64,000 bases of DNA. Origin: Baekduia alba (GTDB lineage Bacteria > Actinomycetota > Thermoleophilia > Solirubrobacterales > Solirubrobacteraceae). The position numbers and the translations under genes were made by a program. Each line of letters starts with the position of its first letter. The first letter of the stretch is position 1. Shown piece by piece: positions 54,210 through 63,549 of this stretch. The stretch spans positions 5,799,247 through 5,863,246 of the forward strand of contig NZ_CP114013.1 of NCBI RefSeq assembly GCF_028416635.1, read 5' to 3'. Below the pieces are notes generated by a model. It did not search any database, had not been told where the DNA came from, and was given only the letters and a program-made list of their open reading frames with translations.

Positions 54210-55150
54210 GCCGCGTCGCGGTCCTGAAGGGCGGCCGCTCGCTGGAGCGCGAGGTGTCGCTGCGCTCGGGCGCGCGCGTCGAGGACGCGCTGAAGCGCCT
54301 GGGCCACGAGGCGATCGGGATCGACGTCGACCACGACCTCGTCCGCCGGCTGCGCGAGCTGACGCCCGACGTCTGCTTCCTGGCGCTGCACGGCCGCGAC
54401 GGCGAGGACGGCACGATCCAGGAGCTGCTCGAGATCCTCGGCCTGCCGTACACCGGCTCGGGCGTGAGCGCCTGCATCCGCTGCGCCGACAAGGTCCTGG
54501 CCAAGCACCACATGGTCGACGCCGGGCTGCCGACGCCCGACTTCTTCGCGTTCACCGAGACAGCGTTCAAGCAGCTCGGCGCGGCCGAGGCGCTGGGCGA
54601 GATCGCCGATCGGATCGGCTTCCCGATGGTCGTCAAGCCGGCCGACCAGGGCAGCGCGCTGGGCCTGCGGATCGCCGCCGACGCCGCGGCCGTGCCGGGG
54701 GCGCTGGTCGCGGCGCTGTCGTACTCCAACAAGGTGCTGCTGGAGCGCTACGTCGCGGGCCGGGACCTCGCGGTCTCCGTCCTGGACGGCGTCGCGCTGC
54801 CGATCGTCGAGGCCGTTCCCGAGACGGGGATGTACGACTTCGACGCGCGCTACGAGATCGGCCGCTCGCACTTCGTCTGCCCGGCCGACCTGCCCTGCGA
54901 CGTGACGGCGCGCGCGCAGGAGCTGGCCGTGGCCGTGCACGAGCTGCTGGGCTGCCGCGACGTCTCGCGTGTCGACATGCTCTGCGACGCCGACGGCGGC
55001 CTCCACGTGCTGGAGGCCAACGTCATCCCCGGCCTGACCGGGACCTCCCTGCTGCCGCAGGCGGCCGACGCGGCCGGGATCGGCTTCGACGACCTGATCG
55101 GCAGGATGGTCGAGCGAGCGTCCGCACGCGGACGCGCCACGACCGCCTAG
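54206..55150 (+). CDS. ddl: D-alanine--D-alanine ligase-like ATP-grasp enzyme
   Basis: The 314-residue enzyme has the Ddl layout: LKGGRSLEREVSLRSG, LHGRDGEDGTIQELLEILG, YTGSGVSACIRCADK, the ATP-grasp MVVKPADQGSALGL, and ANVIPGLTGTSLLPQAA. It makes the dipeptide used for the end of the peptidoglycan stem. The ATG overlaps the aminotransferase stop, so the two may share amino-acid supply, a weak inference. It is convergent with the bifunctional nuclease gene, 10 bases away. Confidence 0.9.
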   Translation: MSRVAVLKGGRSLEREVSLRSGARVEDALKRLGHEAIGIDVDHDLVRRLRELTPDVCFLALHGRDGEDGTIQELLEILGLPYTGSGVSACIRCADKVLAKHHMVDAGLPTPDFFAFTETAFKQLGAAEALGEIADRIGFPMVVKPADQGSALGLRIAADAAAVPGALVAALSYSNKVLLERYVAGRDLAVSVLDGVALPIVEAVPETGMYDFDARYEIGRSHFVCPADLPCDVTARAQELAVAVHELLGCRDVSRVDMLCDADGGLHVLEANVIPGLTGTSLLPQAADAAGIGFDDLIGRMVERASARGRATTA

Positions 55151-55160
55151 CGCCGCGGCA

Positions 55161-55649
55161 CTAGCTGTCGCTGGCGAAGTCCTCCGGGGAAACCTGGTCC
55201 AGGAACTCCTTGAAGCGGTCCACGACCTCTTCGGTGTCCTCGACCTCGTGCTCGAACTCGATCGCCGACTCGGCGATGACCTCCTCGGCGGCGAAGATCG
55301 GGGCGCCGGAGCGCACGGCGATCGCCAGCGCGTCGGACGGCCGGGAATCGATCTCCACGTCGCGCCCGGCGACGTTGAGGGTGATCGACGCGAAGAACGT
55401 GTTGTCGCGCAGCTCGGTGACCGAGACCTGCGTGCACTTGACCTCGAGCTCGCCGAGCATGTCGCACAGCAGGTCATGGGTCATCGGTCGCGGCGTCGTC
55501 GCGCCCTGCAGCTTCATGAGGATCGCCGCCGCCTCCGGATGTCCGATCCAGATCGGCAGGAACTTGTTGCTGTCGACCGTCTTCAGCAGCACGATCGGCT
55601 GCTTGCCGACCATGTCAAAAGAGACGCCATAGATGACCATTTCCTGCAC
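55161..55649 (-). CDS. Bifunctional nuclease family protein (DUF151)
   Basis: The 162-residue protein has the BFN/DUF151 fold at 1-130 (VVLLKTVDSNKFLPIWIGHPEAAAI, RPSDALAIAVRSGAPIFAAEEV). Members act as nucleases in Thermotoga and plants, but most bacterial copies are uncharacterised. The C-terminal 30 residues are acidic. The start is taken as GTG at 55649 with AGGAG about 9 bases upstream; an ATG at 55640 is an alternative. Confidence 0.85.
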   Translation of the reverse strand: MQEMVIYGVSFDMVGKQPIVLLKTVDSNKFLPIWIGHPEAAAILMKLQGATTPRPMTHDLLCDMLGELEVKCTQVSVTELRDNTFFASITLNVAGRDVEIDSRPSDALAIAVRSGAPIFAAEEVIAESAIEFEHEVEDTEEVVDRFKEFLDQVSPEDFASDS

Positions 55650-55737
55650 GAGAAGAGCTCCTCGGTGGTGTCTCGCCAGTATAGGCGGGGGTCGCCGCCA
55701 GCCCCGGCCCCGGGGCGGGTCAGGCCCCGCGCGCGGC

Positions 55738-57624
55738 TCAGGCCGCGCGGCGCGCCGCGAGCGGCGGGACGGCGATCGCCAGGACCGCGATGTCGTCGCG
55801 GCCGGCCGCGGTGGCCTGCAGCGCGACGGCGCCGTCGGCGAGCCGGTCGACGAGCTGCCCCGGGCTGTCGGAGCGGTGGCGGTCCAGCGTGGCCTGCACC
55901 CACTCGGCGCCGAGGACGTCGCTGTCGTGGCCGACGTCGGTGAGGCCGTCGGTGTGCAGGAGGATCGTGTCGCCGGGCGTGAGCGTGACGACCTCGTCGG
56001 CGAGGTCGGGGTCCGCGAACGCGCCGAGCACGCGGCCGCCGCCCGCGCGGACCGGCATGACGCCCTGGGCGTTGCTGACGATCGGCGGCGGATGGCCCGC
56101 GCGGGCGAGCGTAAGCGTGATCCGGGCGTGATCGGACGCGTCGAGCAGCCCGAAGATCGCCGTGCAGAACCGCGAGCCGGTCGGGTCGTGCTCCAGCAAC
56201 GCCTCGTTGAGCACGCGCAGGACCTGCGCGGGCTGAGCGTGGAGCATCGCCGCGGTCCGGACCGTGTGGCGCGCGAGCGCGGTGAGCGACGCGGCCTCGG
56301 CGCCCTTGCCGCAGACGTCGCCGATCACGACGCCCCACCGATCGCCGGGCAGCGCGAAGACGTCGTAGAAGTCGCCGCCGATGCCGTCGCTGCACGCGCG
56401 GTAGCGGGCGGCCAGCTCGATGCCGGGGATGACCGGGAGCGCCGTGGGCAGCAGCGACTCCTGGAGCACGCGCGCGACGCGGTCACGGTCGGCGAAGGCC
56501 CGGTTGCGGGCCTCGATCTCGCGCTGGGCCTCGGCGTAGAGGCGCGCGTTCTCGATCGCGACCGCGGCCTGCGCGGCGATGCCGGCGACGAGCTGCTCGT
56601 GCTCGGCGTCGAACCGGCCCGGCTCGGGGTGGCCGAAGAACAGGCCGCCGGCGACGCCGCCGTCGGAGGCGACGACCGGCGCCGCCAGGTAGGACCGGAC
56701 CGGGAGATGCCCTTCGGGCATCCCGTGGTGCGGAGCGTTGCGCCCGTAGCGCGGGTCCTCGAGGACGTCGTGGAGCCGGACGATCCCCTCACCGTTGAAC
56801 GTCGGTGCGAAGATCGCCGTGTTGCGCGGCATCGGGAAGCGCGCGAAGGCCTCGCGCGGCACGCCCGAGAGCGCGTACAACATGTAGGACTCGCCCGCGG
56901 GGTCGACCACGTTGTAGAAGAACGCCCCGAAGCTCGCGCGCGTCAGCTCGGTGGCCGCGTCGGTGGCGAGCTGGACGATCTCGGCGAGGTCGAGACGCGA
57001 GGCGATCGCCTGCCCGACGCGGTGCAGCGCCTCGGCGCGGTCCTTCTCGCGCAGCAGCGCGGTCTGCGCGCGATCGCCCTCGATCGCCAGCGCGGCGGCC
57101 TGCTGGAAGGCGTCGAGGACGTCGCGGTCGCCGTCGGCGGGCGCCGCCGGGTGGCGGTGGTAGATCGCGAACGTGCCGAGCACGACGCCGCCCGTGCCGA
57201 GGATCGGGACCGACCAGCAGGCGGCGAGGCCGGCCTCCTCGGCGAGGTCGCGGTAGTCGTCCCACAGCGGGTCGGTCGCGATGTCGGTGACGATCACCGG
57301 CGCGCGCCGGTAGGCGGCGGTCCCGCACGAGCCGACGGCCGGGCCGACGCCCGTCCCGTCGATCGCCTCGTTGTAGCTCGCGGGCAGCGACGGCGCGGCG
57401 CCGTGCACGAGCCGGACGCCGTCCTCGTCGAGGAGCAGGATCGAGGCGATCGCGCCCGTGTCGGAGTGCTCCTCGACGAGCCGCACCAGCGCTTCGAGGA
57501 CCGTGCCCAGCGGCGCACGGCGGGCGATCAGCTCGAAGACGTCCTTCTGGCCGCGCAGCAGTGCGAGCAGCCGAGCGTCGCTCGCCGCCACCGGGCCGCC
57601 ATCCGTGGCCTCGGGAGCCTCCAT
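55738..57624 (-). CDS. GAF-domain SpoIIE/PP2C phosphatase
   Basis: This is 628 residues from the ATG at 57624. It has two GAF domains (about 30-185, with [18 protein letters not shown]; and about 205-370, with [18 protein letters not shown] and [12 protein letters not shown]). The C-terminal SpoIIE-type phosphatase (about 420-620) has metal motifs [29 protein letters not shown] and RDDIAVL. Such proteins remove phosphate from anti-anti-sigma factors and so free alternative sigma factors. No anti-sigma or STAS gene is adjacent. It lies downstream of tRNA-Ile on the same strand. Confidence 0.92.
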   Translation of the reverse strand: MEAPEATDGGPVAASDARLLALLRGQKDVFELIARRAPLGTVLEALVRLVEEHSDTGAIASILLLDEDGVRLVHGAAPSLPASYNEAIDGTGVGPAVGSCGTAAYRRAPVIVTDIATDPLWDDYRDLAEEAGLAACWSVPILGTGGVVLGTFAIYHRHPAAPADGDRDVLDAFQQAAALAIEGDRAQTALLREKDRAEALHRVGQAIASRLDLAEIVQLATDAATELTRASFGAFFYNVVDPAGESYMLYALSGVPREAFARFPMPRNTAIFAPTFNGEGIVRLHDVLEDPRYGRNAPHHGMPEGHLPVRSYLAAPVVASDGGVAGGLFFGHPEPGRFDAEHEQLVAGIAAQAAVAIENARLYAEAQREIEARNRAFADRDRVARVLQESLLPTALPVIPGIELAARYRACSDGIGGDFYDVFALPGDRWGVVIGDVCGKGAEAASLTALARHTVRTAAMLHAQPAQVLRVLNEALLEHDPTGSRFCTAIFGLLDASDHARITLTLARAGHPPPIVSNAQGVMPVRAGGGRVLGAFADPDLADEVVTLTPGDTILLHTDGLTDVGHDSDVLGAEWVQATLDRHRSDSPGQLVDRLADGAVALQATAAGRDDIAVLAIAVPPLAARRAA

Positions 57625-57705
57625 GAGGCGCACGATAACCAGACCGCGCCGCCCTGCGGGAAAGCTCACGCCGGCACGCGCCGTCCCGGCGCAAAGCGCT
57701 GCAAG

Positions 57706-57735
57706 GACGACGAAGGCCCCGGGAGTGCCGGGGCC
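57706..57735 (-). terminator. Terminator after tRNA-Ile
   Basis: An eight-base stem (57715-57722 with 57728-57735, loop of five) is followed, read leftwards, by TTCGTCGT. It lies 7 bases after the tRNA. Confidence 0.7.
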
Positions 57736-57742
57736 TTGCGAG

Positions 57743-57816
<74 letters not shown>

Positions 57817-57829
57817 GGGGCGGAGCGGA

Positions 57830-57835
57830 AGTGTA
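57830..57835 (-). promoter_or_regulatory. Candidate -10 of tRNA-Ile
   Basis: TACACT read leftwards ends 13 bases before the tRNA 5' end, in the gap after parB. The same hexamer lies upstream of purA and rpmH. No -35 is visible. Confidence 0.45.
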
Positions 57836-57843
57836 GCGCGGGG

Positions 57844-58728
57844 TCAGCCGCCGGCGCGGACTCGCTGGGCGAGCGCGAGGGCGTCGTCGAGCGAGTCGAG
57901 CGCGAGCTCGACCTTGTAGCCGGTGCCGCGCGGCTTGACCTTCAGCTCGATGCCCAGCGCGCCCCCGAGGGCGTCGGCGATCTCCGACGCGGCAGCCGCC
58001 TGGTCGGGGTGCACGGCCTTCGGGGAGGCCTTCCCGGACGTCCTGGTCGCGGCGTCGTTGGCGGCGCGCGCCTGGTCCTCGGTGACGCGGACCGACCAGG
58101 CGCCGTCGGCGGCCGCGCGGGCCAGCCGCCGGCGGTCGGCCTGGTCCTCGGCGAGCAGCAGCGCGCGACCGTGGCCCTCGGTCAGCGTCCCGTCCTCGAG
58201 CAGCGCGAGCGCGTCGTCGGGCAGGTCGAGGATCCGCAGCAGGTTGGAGATCGCGACGCGGCTGCGACCGACCTTCTTGCCGACGGCCTCGCGCGTGAGC
58301 CCCAGCTCCTCGACCAGGCCGGCGACCGCGCGCGCCTCCTCGACCGGGTTGAGGTCCTCGCGAGCCATGTTCTCGACCAGCGCGACCTCGAGCGTCGCGG
58401 CGTCGTCGTGATCCTGCACCAGCGCGGGCATGCGCTCCAGCCCGGCGAGCTTGGCGGCGCGCCAGCGGCGCTCGCCGGCGACCAGCTCGAAGCTCCCGCC
58501 CGCGCGCGGGCGCACGAGGACCGGCTGGATGACCCCGCGCTCCTGCACCGACTCGGCCAGCGCTTGGAGCGTCGCCTCGTCGAACTGCCGGCGCGGCTGG
58601 TCCTTGTTGGGCTTGATGAGGTCGACCGCGAGCTCGCGCAGCTCCGTGCTCGCGCCGTCGCTGCCGGCGGGCGGCGCGGAGACGGAGAGGATCGCGGACA
58701 GCCCCCGGCCCATGCCGCGCTCAGCCAC
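57844..58728 (-). CDS. parB: Chromosome-partitioning protein ParB
   Basis: The 294-residue protein binds parS and spreads as a CTP-gated clamp. It has the N-terminal ParA-stimulating Arg patch (MAERGMGRGLSAIL), the CTP-binding region (IKPNKDQPRRQFDEATLQAL, GERRWRAAK), the HTH (TREAVGKKVGRSRVAISNLL) and the C-terminal dimerisation segment. It overlaps parA by eight bases. Three parS-like sites lie 1.7-2.6 kb away in the rsmG-khpB region. Confidence 0.96.
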   Translation of the reverse strand: MAERGMGRGLSAILSVSAPPAGSDGASTELRELAVDLIKPNKDQPRRQFDEATLQALAESVQERGVIQPVLVRPRAGGSFELVAGERRWRAAKLAGLERMPALVQDHDDAATLEVALVENMAREDLNPVEEARAVAGLVEELGLTREAVGKKVGRSRVAISNLLRILDLPDDALALLEDGTLTEGHGRALLLAEDQADRRRLARAAADGAWSVRVTEDQARAANDAATRTSGKASPKAVHPDQAAAASEIADALGGALGIELKVKPRGTGYKVELALDSLDDALALAQRVRAGG

Positions 58729-59479
58729 GGGCCGCGACCTCCTTGGCCAGCTCGAAGTACGCGTCGGCGCCCGAGGAGTGCGGATCGTGGTGGATCACCG
58801 GACGGCCGTAGCTCGGCGCCTCGCCGATGCGGACGTTGCGCGGGATCACCGTGTCGAAGACGAGCTCGGGGAAGTGCTCGCGCACCTCGCGCTCGACGTC
58901 GCGGGCCAGCCGCGTGCGGCCGTCGTGCATCGTCAGCAGCATGCCGGCAACCGACAGGCGCGGGTTCAGCTCGCGCTGGATCAGGGCCAGCGTGTCGAGC
59001 AGGCCCGCGAGGCCCTCCAGCGCGAAGTACTCGGTCTGGACCGGCACGATCACGCGCTCGGCAGCGACCAGCGCGTTGACCGTGAGCGGGCCCAGCGACG
59101 GCGGGCAGTCCAGCAGGATGAACGCGAAGCGCTCGCGCAGCGGCTCCAGCGCCTCGCGGAGGCGGCCCTCCGAGCCCGGCTGGCGGGGCAGCTCCACGTT
59201 CGCGCCCGCGAGATCGGGCGACGACGGGAGCACGAACAGCTTGTCGATGTTCGTCGCCTGCAGGGCATCCTCGGCCCGCGCGTCGCCCGAGAGCACGTCG
59301 TAGACGTTCGGGACGATGTCCTTCGCGATGCCGAGGCCGACGGTGGCGTTGGCCTGCGGGTCGATGTCGACCAGCAGCGTGTCGTAGCCGGCCTCGGCGA
59401 TGCACGCCGCGACGTTCACGGCGGTGGTCGTCTTGCCGACCCCGCCCTTCTGGTTCGCGATCGCGTACACGGTGCCCAT
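58721..59479 (-). CDS. parA: Chromosome-partitioning ATPase ParA (Soj)
   Basis: The 252-residue protein has the deviant Walker A KGGVGKTTTAVN, the DIDPQANAT switch and the Walker B FILLDCPPSLG. It is the ATPase that moves ParB-bound origins. It lies 66 bases after rsmG on the same strand and overlaps parB by eight bases, so the two proteins are co-produced. Length is normal for chromosomal ParA. Confidence 0.97.
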   Translation of the reverse strand: MGTVYAIANQKGGVGKTTTAVNVAACIAEAGYDTLLVDIDPQANATVGLGIAKDIVPNVYDVLSGDARAEDALQATNIDKLFVLPSSPDLAGANVELPRQPGSEGRLREALEPLRERFAFILLDCPPSLGPLTVNALVAAERVIVPVQTEYFALEGLAGLLDTLALIQRELNPRLSVAGMLLTMHDGRTRLARDVEREVREHFPELVFDTVIPRNVRIGEAPSYGRPVIHHDPHSSGADAYFELAKEVAARG

Positions 59480-59545
59480 TCGGCGTCCAAGGTAGCGGCG
59501 AACGCGGTCGGACGGAGCGCCGAATCCCGCTCTGCGCGGGAAGGC

Positions 59546-60265
59546 TCAGGCTCCGGTCGACGCCTGGAGTGGCCGTTTGCGGGCCATTCCTTCGCGCCGC
59601 GGGAATCGAGACGGCGTCGACCTGACCTTCAGGTAGACGTAGAGGTGGCGTTCATCGGCCCCGGGGAAGGTCTCCGCGGCGATCGGCGCGAGCGATTCGA
59701 GCCCCAGGACGTCCGCAGCGTGCACTCCATCACGCTCCTCGGACGGATCCCTCTTCCCTTTCCATGCGACGAGCCGACCTCCTTCTCGCAACAGCGGGGC
59801 CGCGTACTCCGCGAGGACGTTCAGCGGCGCCAGCGCGCGGGCGGTCACCACGTCCTGCGTCCCGGCACCCGCGGCCCAGCTCTCGGCACGGCCGGTCACG
59901 ACGGCGACGTTGGCCAGCCCGGCCGTCTCCGCGGTGCGCCGCAGGAAGTCGGTCTTCTTGCCGACGCTCTCGACGAGCGTCACGGTCGCGTCGGGCAGCG
60001 CCGCCGCCAGCACCAGGCCCGGGAACCCACCGCCCGCGCCCAGGTCGGCGACGGCCCGCGCCGCCCGCAGCGACGGGACGGCCAGCCCCGCCAGCGAGTC
60101 GGCGACATGGACATCGACGCCCTGCGCCGGATCGCGCACCGTCGTGATGGACGTGGGCTCGGCCGCGACCAGCTCGAGGATCCGACGGAGCTGCTGCGGC
60201 GCTTCTGCCGGCAGCTCCCACCGCTCGGCCAGCTCGGCGAGGCGCAGTTCCACGGGTTCGTCCAC
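59546..60265 (-). CDS. rsmG: 16S rRNA (guanine527-N7)-methyltransferase
   Basis: The 239-residue protein has the RsmG fold with the SAM site VADLGAGGGFPGLVLA, HVADSLAGL, LVESVGKKTDFLR and ARALAPLNVLAEYA. It methylates G527 in the 16S rRNA decoding region. The C-terminal 20 residues (RFPRREGMARKRPL) are a basic addition. It heads the rsmG-parA-parB run and is divergent from the rhodanese gene, with a 210-base gap that holds a parS-like site. Confidence 0.95.
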   Translation of the reverse strand: MDEPVELRLAELAERWELPAEAPQQLRRILELVAAEPTSITTVRDPAQGVDVHVADSLAGLAVPSLRAARAVADLGAGGGFPGLVLAAALPDATVTLVESVGKKTDFLRRTAETAGLANVAVVTGRAESWAAGAGTQDVVTARALAPLNVLAEYAAPLLREGGRLVAWKGKRDPSEERDGVHAADVLGLESLAPIAAETFPGADERHLYVYLKVRSTPSRFPRREGMARKRPLQASTGA

Positions 60266-60452
60266 CGGCCGGAGCCTAGTGTCCTGAGTCGGAAGATCGG
60301 GCGCAGCGGCCGTGATGCTCGGCCCCGGCTGAAGGCCGTCGATGACCGCAGGCGAACCCTTGGTTCATCGAGGATCAGCGGCGGACCTCAGACGGCGGCG
60401 AGCGCGCGGAAGCGGCCCGCGGACTTCCGACTCAGGGCACTGGAACGACGAC

Positions 60453-60466
60453 GTTCCACGTGAAAC
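60453..60466. other. parS-like site
   Basis: GTTCCACGTGAAAC differs from the ParB-binding consensus GTTTCACGTGAAAC at one position. It lies 10 bases before the rhodanese start, so ParB binding could also affect that gene. Confidence 0.75.
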
Positions 60467-60475
60467 GCTTGCCGC

Positions 60476-61285
60476 GTGCTCCCTCCCTTCGTCGACACCA
60501 CCTGGCTCTCCGACCACCGCGACGACGTCGTCCTCGCCGACGTCCGCTTCTACCTCGACGGCAGCTCTGCCCGCGCGGCCTACGACGCCGGCCATCGCGC
60601 GGGCGCGGTCTTCGTCGACCTCGACCGCTGGCTCTCGGGGCCCGCGACGTCCGAGGACGGGCGTCACCCGTTCCCCACGTCCGAGACGTTCGCCGAGGGC
60701 ATGGGCGCCCTCGGCGTCGGCGACGCCACGCCCGTCGTGGCCTACGACGACGACGGCGGTGTGATCGCCGCCCGCCTCGTCTGGATGCTGCGCAGCATCG
60801 GCCATCCCGCGGCGCTGCTCGACGCGCCCTGGCCCCCGGAGGACCTCACGACCGACGAGCCGCCGATCACGCCCCGGGTCTTCACGCCGCGTCCGTGGCC
60901 GGCCGAGCGTCTCGCCGACATCGACGAGGTCGCGGCCACGAGCAGCACGCTCATCGACGCGCGCTCCCACGCTCGCTACCTCGGCGAGCCCGACGGGATC
61001 GACCCCCGCTACGGCCACATCCCCTCCGCCCTCTCCGTCCCCACCCGCGACCACCTGGCGCCCACGGGCGTTCTGCGGCCACAGGACGAGCTGCGCGAGC
61101 GCTTCTCCTCGGTCGGCATCACCGCGGCGGCGGACGTGATCTCCTACTGCGGCGGCGGCGTCACGGCGTGCCACAACCTGCTCGTGCTCGAGCACGCGGA
61201 CCTTGGCCTCGGCCGTCTCTACCCCGGCTCCTGGAGCCAGTGGTCGTCGGATCCCACGCGGCCCATCGCGACCGACGAGCGCTGA
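60476..61285 (+). CDS. Thiosulfate sulfurtransferase (tandem rhodanese)
   Basis: The 269-residue protein has two rhodanese domains (about 5-120 and 140-265). Only the second has the active-site Cys225 in SYCGGGVTACHN; the first is the usual inactive one. It moves sulfane sulfur to cyanide or another acceptor. The loop CGGGVTA is of the thiosulfate type. The GTG at 60476 gives MLPPFVDTTWL, as in relatives. It is an extra gene between rsmG and khpB and is bracketed by parS-like sites. Confidence 0.88.
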   Translation: MLPPFVDTTWLSDHRDDVVLADVRFYLDGSSARAAYDAGHRAGAVFVDLDRWLSGPATSEDGRHPFPTSETFAEGMGALGVGDATPVVAYDDDGGVIAARLVWMLRSIGHPAALLDAPWPPEDLTTDEPPITPRVFTPRPWPAERLADIDEVAATSSTLIDARSHARYLGEPDGIDPRYGHIPSALSVPTRDHLAPTGVLRPQDELRERFSSVGITAAADVISYCGGGVTACHNLLVLEHADLGLGRLYPGSWSQWSSDPTRPIATDER

Positions 61286-61287
61286 CC

Positions 61288-61301
61288 GTTTCATGTGAAA
61301 C
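61288..61301. other. parS-like site
   Basis: GTTTCATGTGAAAC differs at one position from the consensus. It starts three bases after the rhodanese stop codon. Confidence 0.75.
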
Positions 61302-61318
61302 ACCCGGGAACGAGGAAC

Positions 61319-61345
61319 GCCCGCGGATCTCCGCGGGCGTTTCAC
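61319..61345 (+). terminator. Terminator of the rhodanese gene
   Basis: An eight-base stem (61319-61326 with 61331-61338, loop ATCT) is followed by GTTTCAC, which is the start of the next parS-like site. The hairpin sits between two parS-like sites. Confidence 0.55.
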
Positions 61346-61352
61346 ATGAAAC
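61339..61352. other. parS-like site
   Basis: GTTTCACATGAAAC is the reverse complement of the site at 61288 and differs at one position from the consensus. It abuts the terminator stem and lies 19 bases beyond the khpB stop. Confidence 0.75.
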
Positions 61353-61370
61353 GGTCGACTCGGCGAGCGC

Positions 61371-61841
61371 CTAGGTCGGGAGCGGCGTCACGACCAGATG
61401 GCGCTCGGGCTCGTCGCCCTCGGAGTGCGTGTCCACGCCGCCGCGCTCGCGCAGGTACTCGTGGACGTGCTTGCGCTCGCTCGCGGTCATCGCGTCCAGC
61501 GCCACGCCGCGTCCGTACTTCTCGGCCTCGATGGCCGCCTGGTCGGCCTGCTTCTCCAGCGCCTCGCGACGCCGGGCGCGGTAGCCCTCCGCGTCGACCA
61601 CGATGCGCCGGCGCTCGGCCTCCGGGTCCGCCAGCAGGATCCGCTGAGCCAGGTGCTGGACCGCGTCGATCGTCTGCCCGTGGCGCCCGATGAAGATCCC
61701 GAGGTCCTCGCCGTGCAGCGTCCCGACCAGGGCCTCGTCGTTCGAGTCCACCGAGATCGTCGCCTCGAGGCCGAGCCCCGCGACGATGCGCTCGAGCAAC
61801 TCCTGCAGGATCTCCTCCTGCGTCCGCTCCTCAGCCGTCAT
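61371..61841 (-). CDS. khpB: RNA-binding protein KhpB/Jag (KH-R3H)
   Basis: The 156-residue protein has a KH domain with the GxxG loop GIFIGRHGQTIDAVQ and an R3H domain (MTASERKHVHEYL, where Arg and His are four apart). It binds RNA and is linked to cell division and envelope control in other bacteria. The N-terminal Jag domain is absent. It starts two bases after the yidC stop, so it is in one run with yidC. Confidence 0.93.
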   Translation of the reverse strand: MTAEERTQEEILQELLERIVAGLGLEATISVDSNDEALVGTLHGEDLGIFIGRHGQTIDAVQHLAQRILLADPEAERRRIVVDAEGYRARRREALEKQADQAAIEAEKYGRGVALDAMTASERKHVHEYLRERGGVDTHSEGDEPERHLVVTPLPT

Positions 61842-61843
61842 GC

Positions 61844-62806
61844 CTATCGTCTCCGTCCGGAACGCTTGCGCTTGCGGGCCCGTGGCGGCGGCGGCGGCGC
61901 CTTCGTCACCCGCGACTCCTCGCTGGCCGACGCGGTGGCTGAGCCGTTCCCGCCGCCCGACGACTGCCCGGCCTGCGACAAGCGCGCGAGCAGCCCTCCG
62001 CCCCCGGACGCCGGGGCGTCCTTCTGCTTGTCCCCGGATTTCGCTGAGGACTTCGAAGGTGGTCCGAGATCGGGAAGGGGTGGCGGCTCGGGCTGCTTGC
62101 TCCCGACCACGCGGCGCAGGAACTGCTGCTGCCCGATGGTCCAGATGTTCGTCGTGATCCAGTACAGCAGCAGGCCCGCCGGGAAGCGGAAGATGAAGCC
62201 GACGAACAGGAACGGCAGGACCAGCATGATGATCTTCTGGTTCTGGTCCGCGGTCGCGGTCATCATCAGCAGCGACGACACCAGCTGCGATCCGACGTAC
62301 AGGATCAACAGCACGACCAGCACGGAGCCGGTCGCCTTGTCGGTGATGTCGTGGATGAACCAGAACTGCGAGGCCGGCGTCTCGCCACACGGCTTCGGGT
62401 TCGCCACGCTGGCCGGGTTGATGTCCGGGCAGATGTCGTGCCGCAGGTCCTTGCGCAGCATGTAGAACAAGGACAGGAACACCGGGAGCTGCGCCACCAA
62501 CGGCAGGCAGGAGGCGAAGGGGTTGACCTTGTGCTCCTGGTAGAACTTCATCGTCTCCTGCTGGAGACGTTGCTTGTCGTCCTTGTACTTCTCCTGCAGC
62601 AGTTTCAGGTGCGGCGCGATCCGCTGCAGCGACTGCATCGAGCGGAACTGCTTGACCGCCAGGGGCAGCAGCGCCGCGCGGACGACGATCGTCAGCAGGA
62701 TGATCGACAGGCCCCAGCTTGCGCCGATGCTGTCGTGGAAGAACTTGAGGATGCTCTCGAAGACGTCGACGAGCGGCTGGAGGATGTTCGCGGTGATGGG
62801 GACCAT
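61844..62806 (-). CDS. yidC: Membrane protein insertase YidC
   Basis: The 320-residue protein has five membrane segments typical of Oxa1-type YidC. The conserved groove Arg is in LLTIVVRAALLPLAV. The cytoplasmic hairpin contains EKYKDDKQRLQQETMKFYQ, and the segment PFASCLPLVAQLPVFLSLFYML is highly typical. The C-terminal tail (about 250-320) is Gly/Ser/Pro-rich and ends in a strongly basic stretch (RARKRKRSGRRR), which may bind ribosomes. It lies three bases after yidD. Confidence 0.95.
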   Translation of the reverse strand: MVPITANILQPLVDVFESILKFFHDSIGASWGLSIILLTIVVRAALLPLAVKQFRSMQSLQRIAPHLKLLQEKYKDDKQRLQQETMKFYQEHKVNPFASCLPLVAQLPVFLSLFYMLRKDLRHDICPDINPASVANPKPCGETPASQFWFIHDITDKATGSVLVVLLILYVGSQLVSSLLMMTATADQNQKIIMLVLPFLFVGFIFRFPAGLLLYWITTNIWTIGQQQFLRRVVGSKQPEPPPLPDLGPPSKSSAKSGDKQKDAPASGGGGLLARLSQAGQSSGGGNGSATASASEESRVTKAPPPPPRARKRKRSGRRR

Positions 62807-62809
62807 GGC

Positions 62810-63109
62810 TCAGGCGTGCGGGGGCCGGGCAGGAGAAGAGGGCGGCTCGCCCTGACGGAAGAGGGTCTGGGCCTCGACGGGGTCGTACCCGCCGTGGCTC
62901 CACGGGTTGCAGCGCAGCAGTCTCCAGCCCGCCAGGACCAGGCCCCGGAGTATGCCGAAGCGGCCGATCGCCTGCGCGGCGTAGGCCGAGCACGTGGGCT
63001 CGTACTTGCAGCGCCGGGGGAAGAGCGGCGAGATGACGCGCTGGTAGGCGACGATCGGCGCGATCGCGATCCGCCGCAGCGGCGACGGACGCGGGGGCTG
63101 CTCGTTCAC
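62810..63109 (-). CDS. yidD: Membrane protein insertion efficiency factor YidD
   Basis: The 99-residue protein has the YidD pattern (YQRVISPLFPRRCKYEPTCS, AQAIGRFGILRG, RLLRCNPWSHGGYDPV). It helps YidC-dependent insertion. It starts at a GTG that overlaps the rnpA stop by four bases (63106-63109), the common arrangement. Confidence 0.94.
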   Translation of the reverse strand: MNEQPPRPSPLRRIAIAPIVAYQRVISPLFPRRCKYEPTCSAYAAQAIGRFGILRGLVLAGWRLLRCNPWSHGGYDPVEAQTLFRQGEPPSSPARPPHA

Positions 63110-63543
63110 GAGCCCGCGGCGGCGGGCTTCTCGCCCACCGATCGCCCGATCAGCTCGCCGAGCGCGGTCCTGATGCCGTCGAGACCCTCGCGCTCGGCGA
63201 GCTCGCGGGCTTCGGGGCGCGCGACGACGACCGCGTCGGAGTCGGCGGGGAGGCGCTGGCCCTCGGTGGCGAACGCCTCGCGCAGCAGCCGCTTGACGCG
63301 GTTGCGGTCGACGGCGCCGCCGACCTTGCGCGACACGGACAGGCCAAGGCGCGGGCCCTCCGAGAGCTCCAGCGACGGCGCGGCGGCCGCCGGGGCGGTG
63401 CCGCGCGGGAAGACGTACAGCGTCAGGTACCGGTTCCCGATGGACCGGCCCTGGCGGTAGACGCGCTCGAACTCGGCGCTGCGCGACAGCCGGCCCTTCT
63501 TGGGCCGTTTGGTGCTGCCCGCGCGCGGGAGCGCGTCGCTCAC
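63106..63543 (-). CDS. rnpA: Ribonuclease P protein component
   Basis: The 145-residue protein is the basic partner of the RNase P RNA that cuts tRNA 5' ends. It has the conserved start KGRLSRSAEFERVYRQG and the family signature RNRVKRLLREAF. The C-terminal extension (AGS-type end) is extra. It starts with GTG six bases after rpmH. The RNA component (rnpB) is not in the window. Confidence 0.95.
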   Translation of the reverse strand: MSDALPRAGSTKRPKKGRLSRSAEFERVYRQGRSIGNRYLTLYVFPRGTAPAAAAPSLELSEGPRLGLSVSRKVGGAVDRNRVKRLLREAFATEGQRLPADSDAVVVARPEARELAEREGLDGIRTALGELIGRSVGEKPAAAGS

Positions 63544-63549
63544 GTCAGG

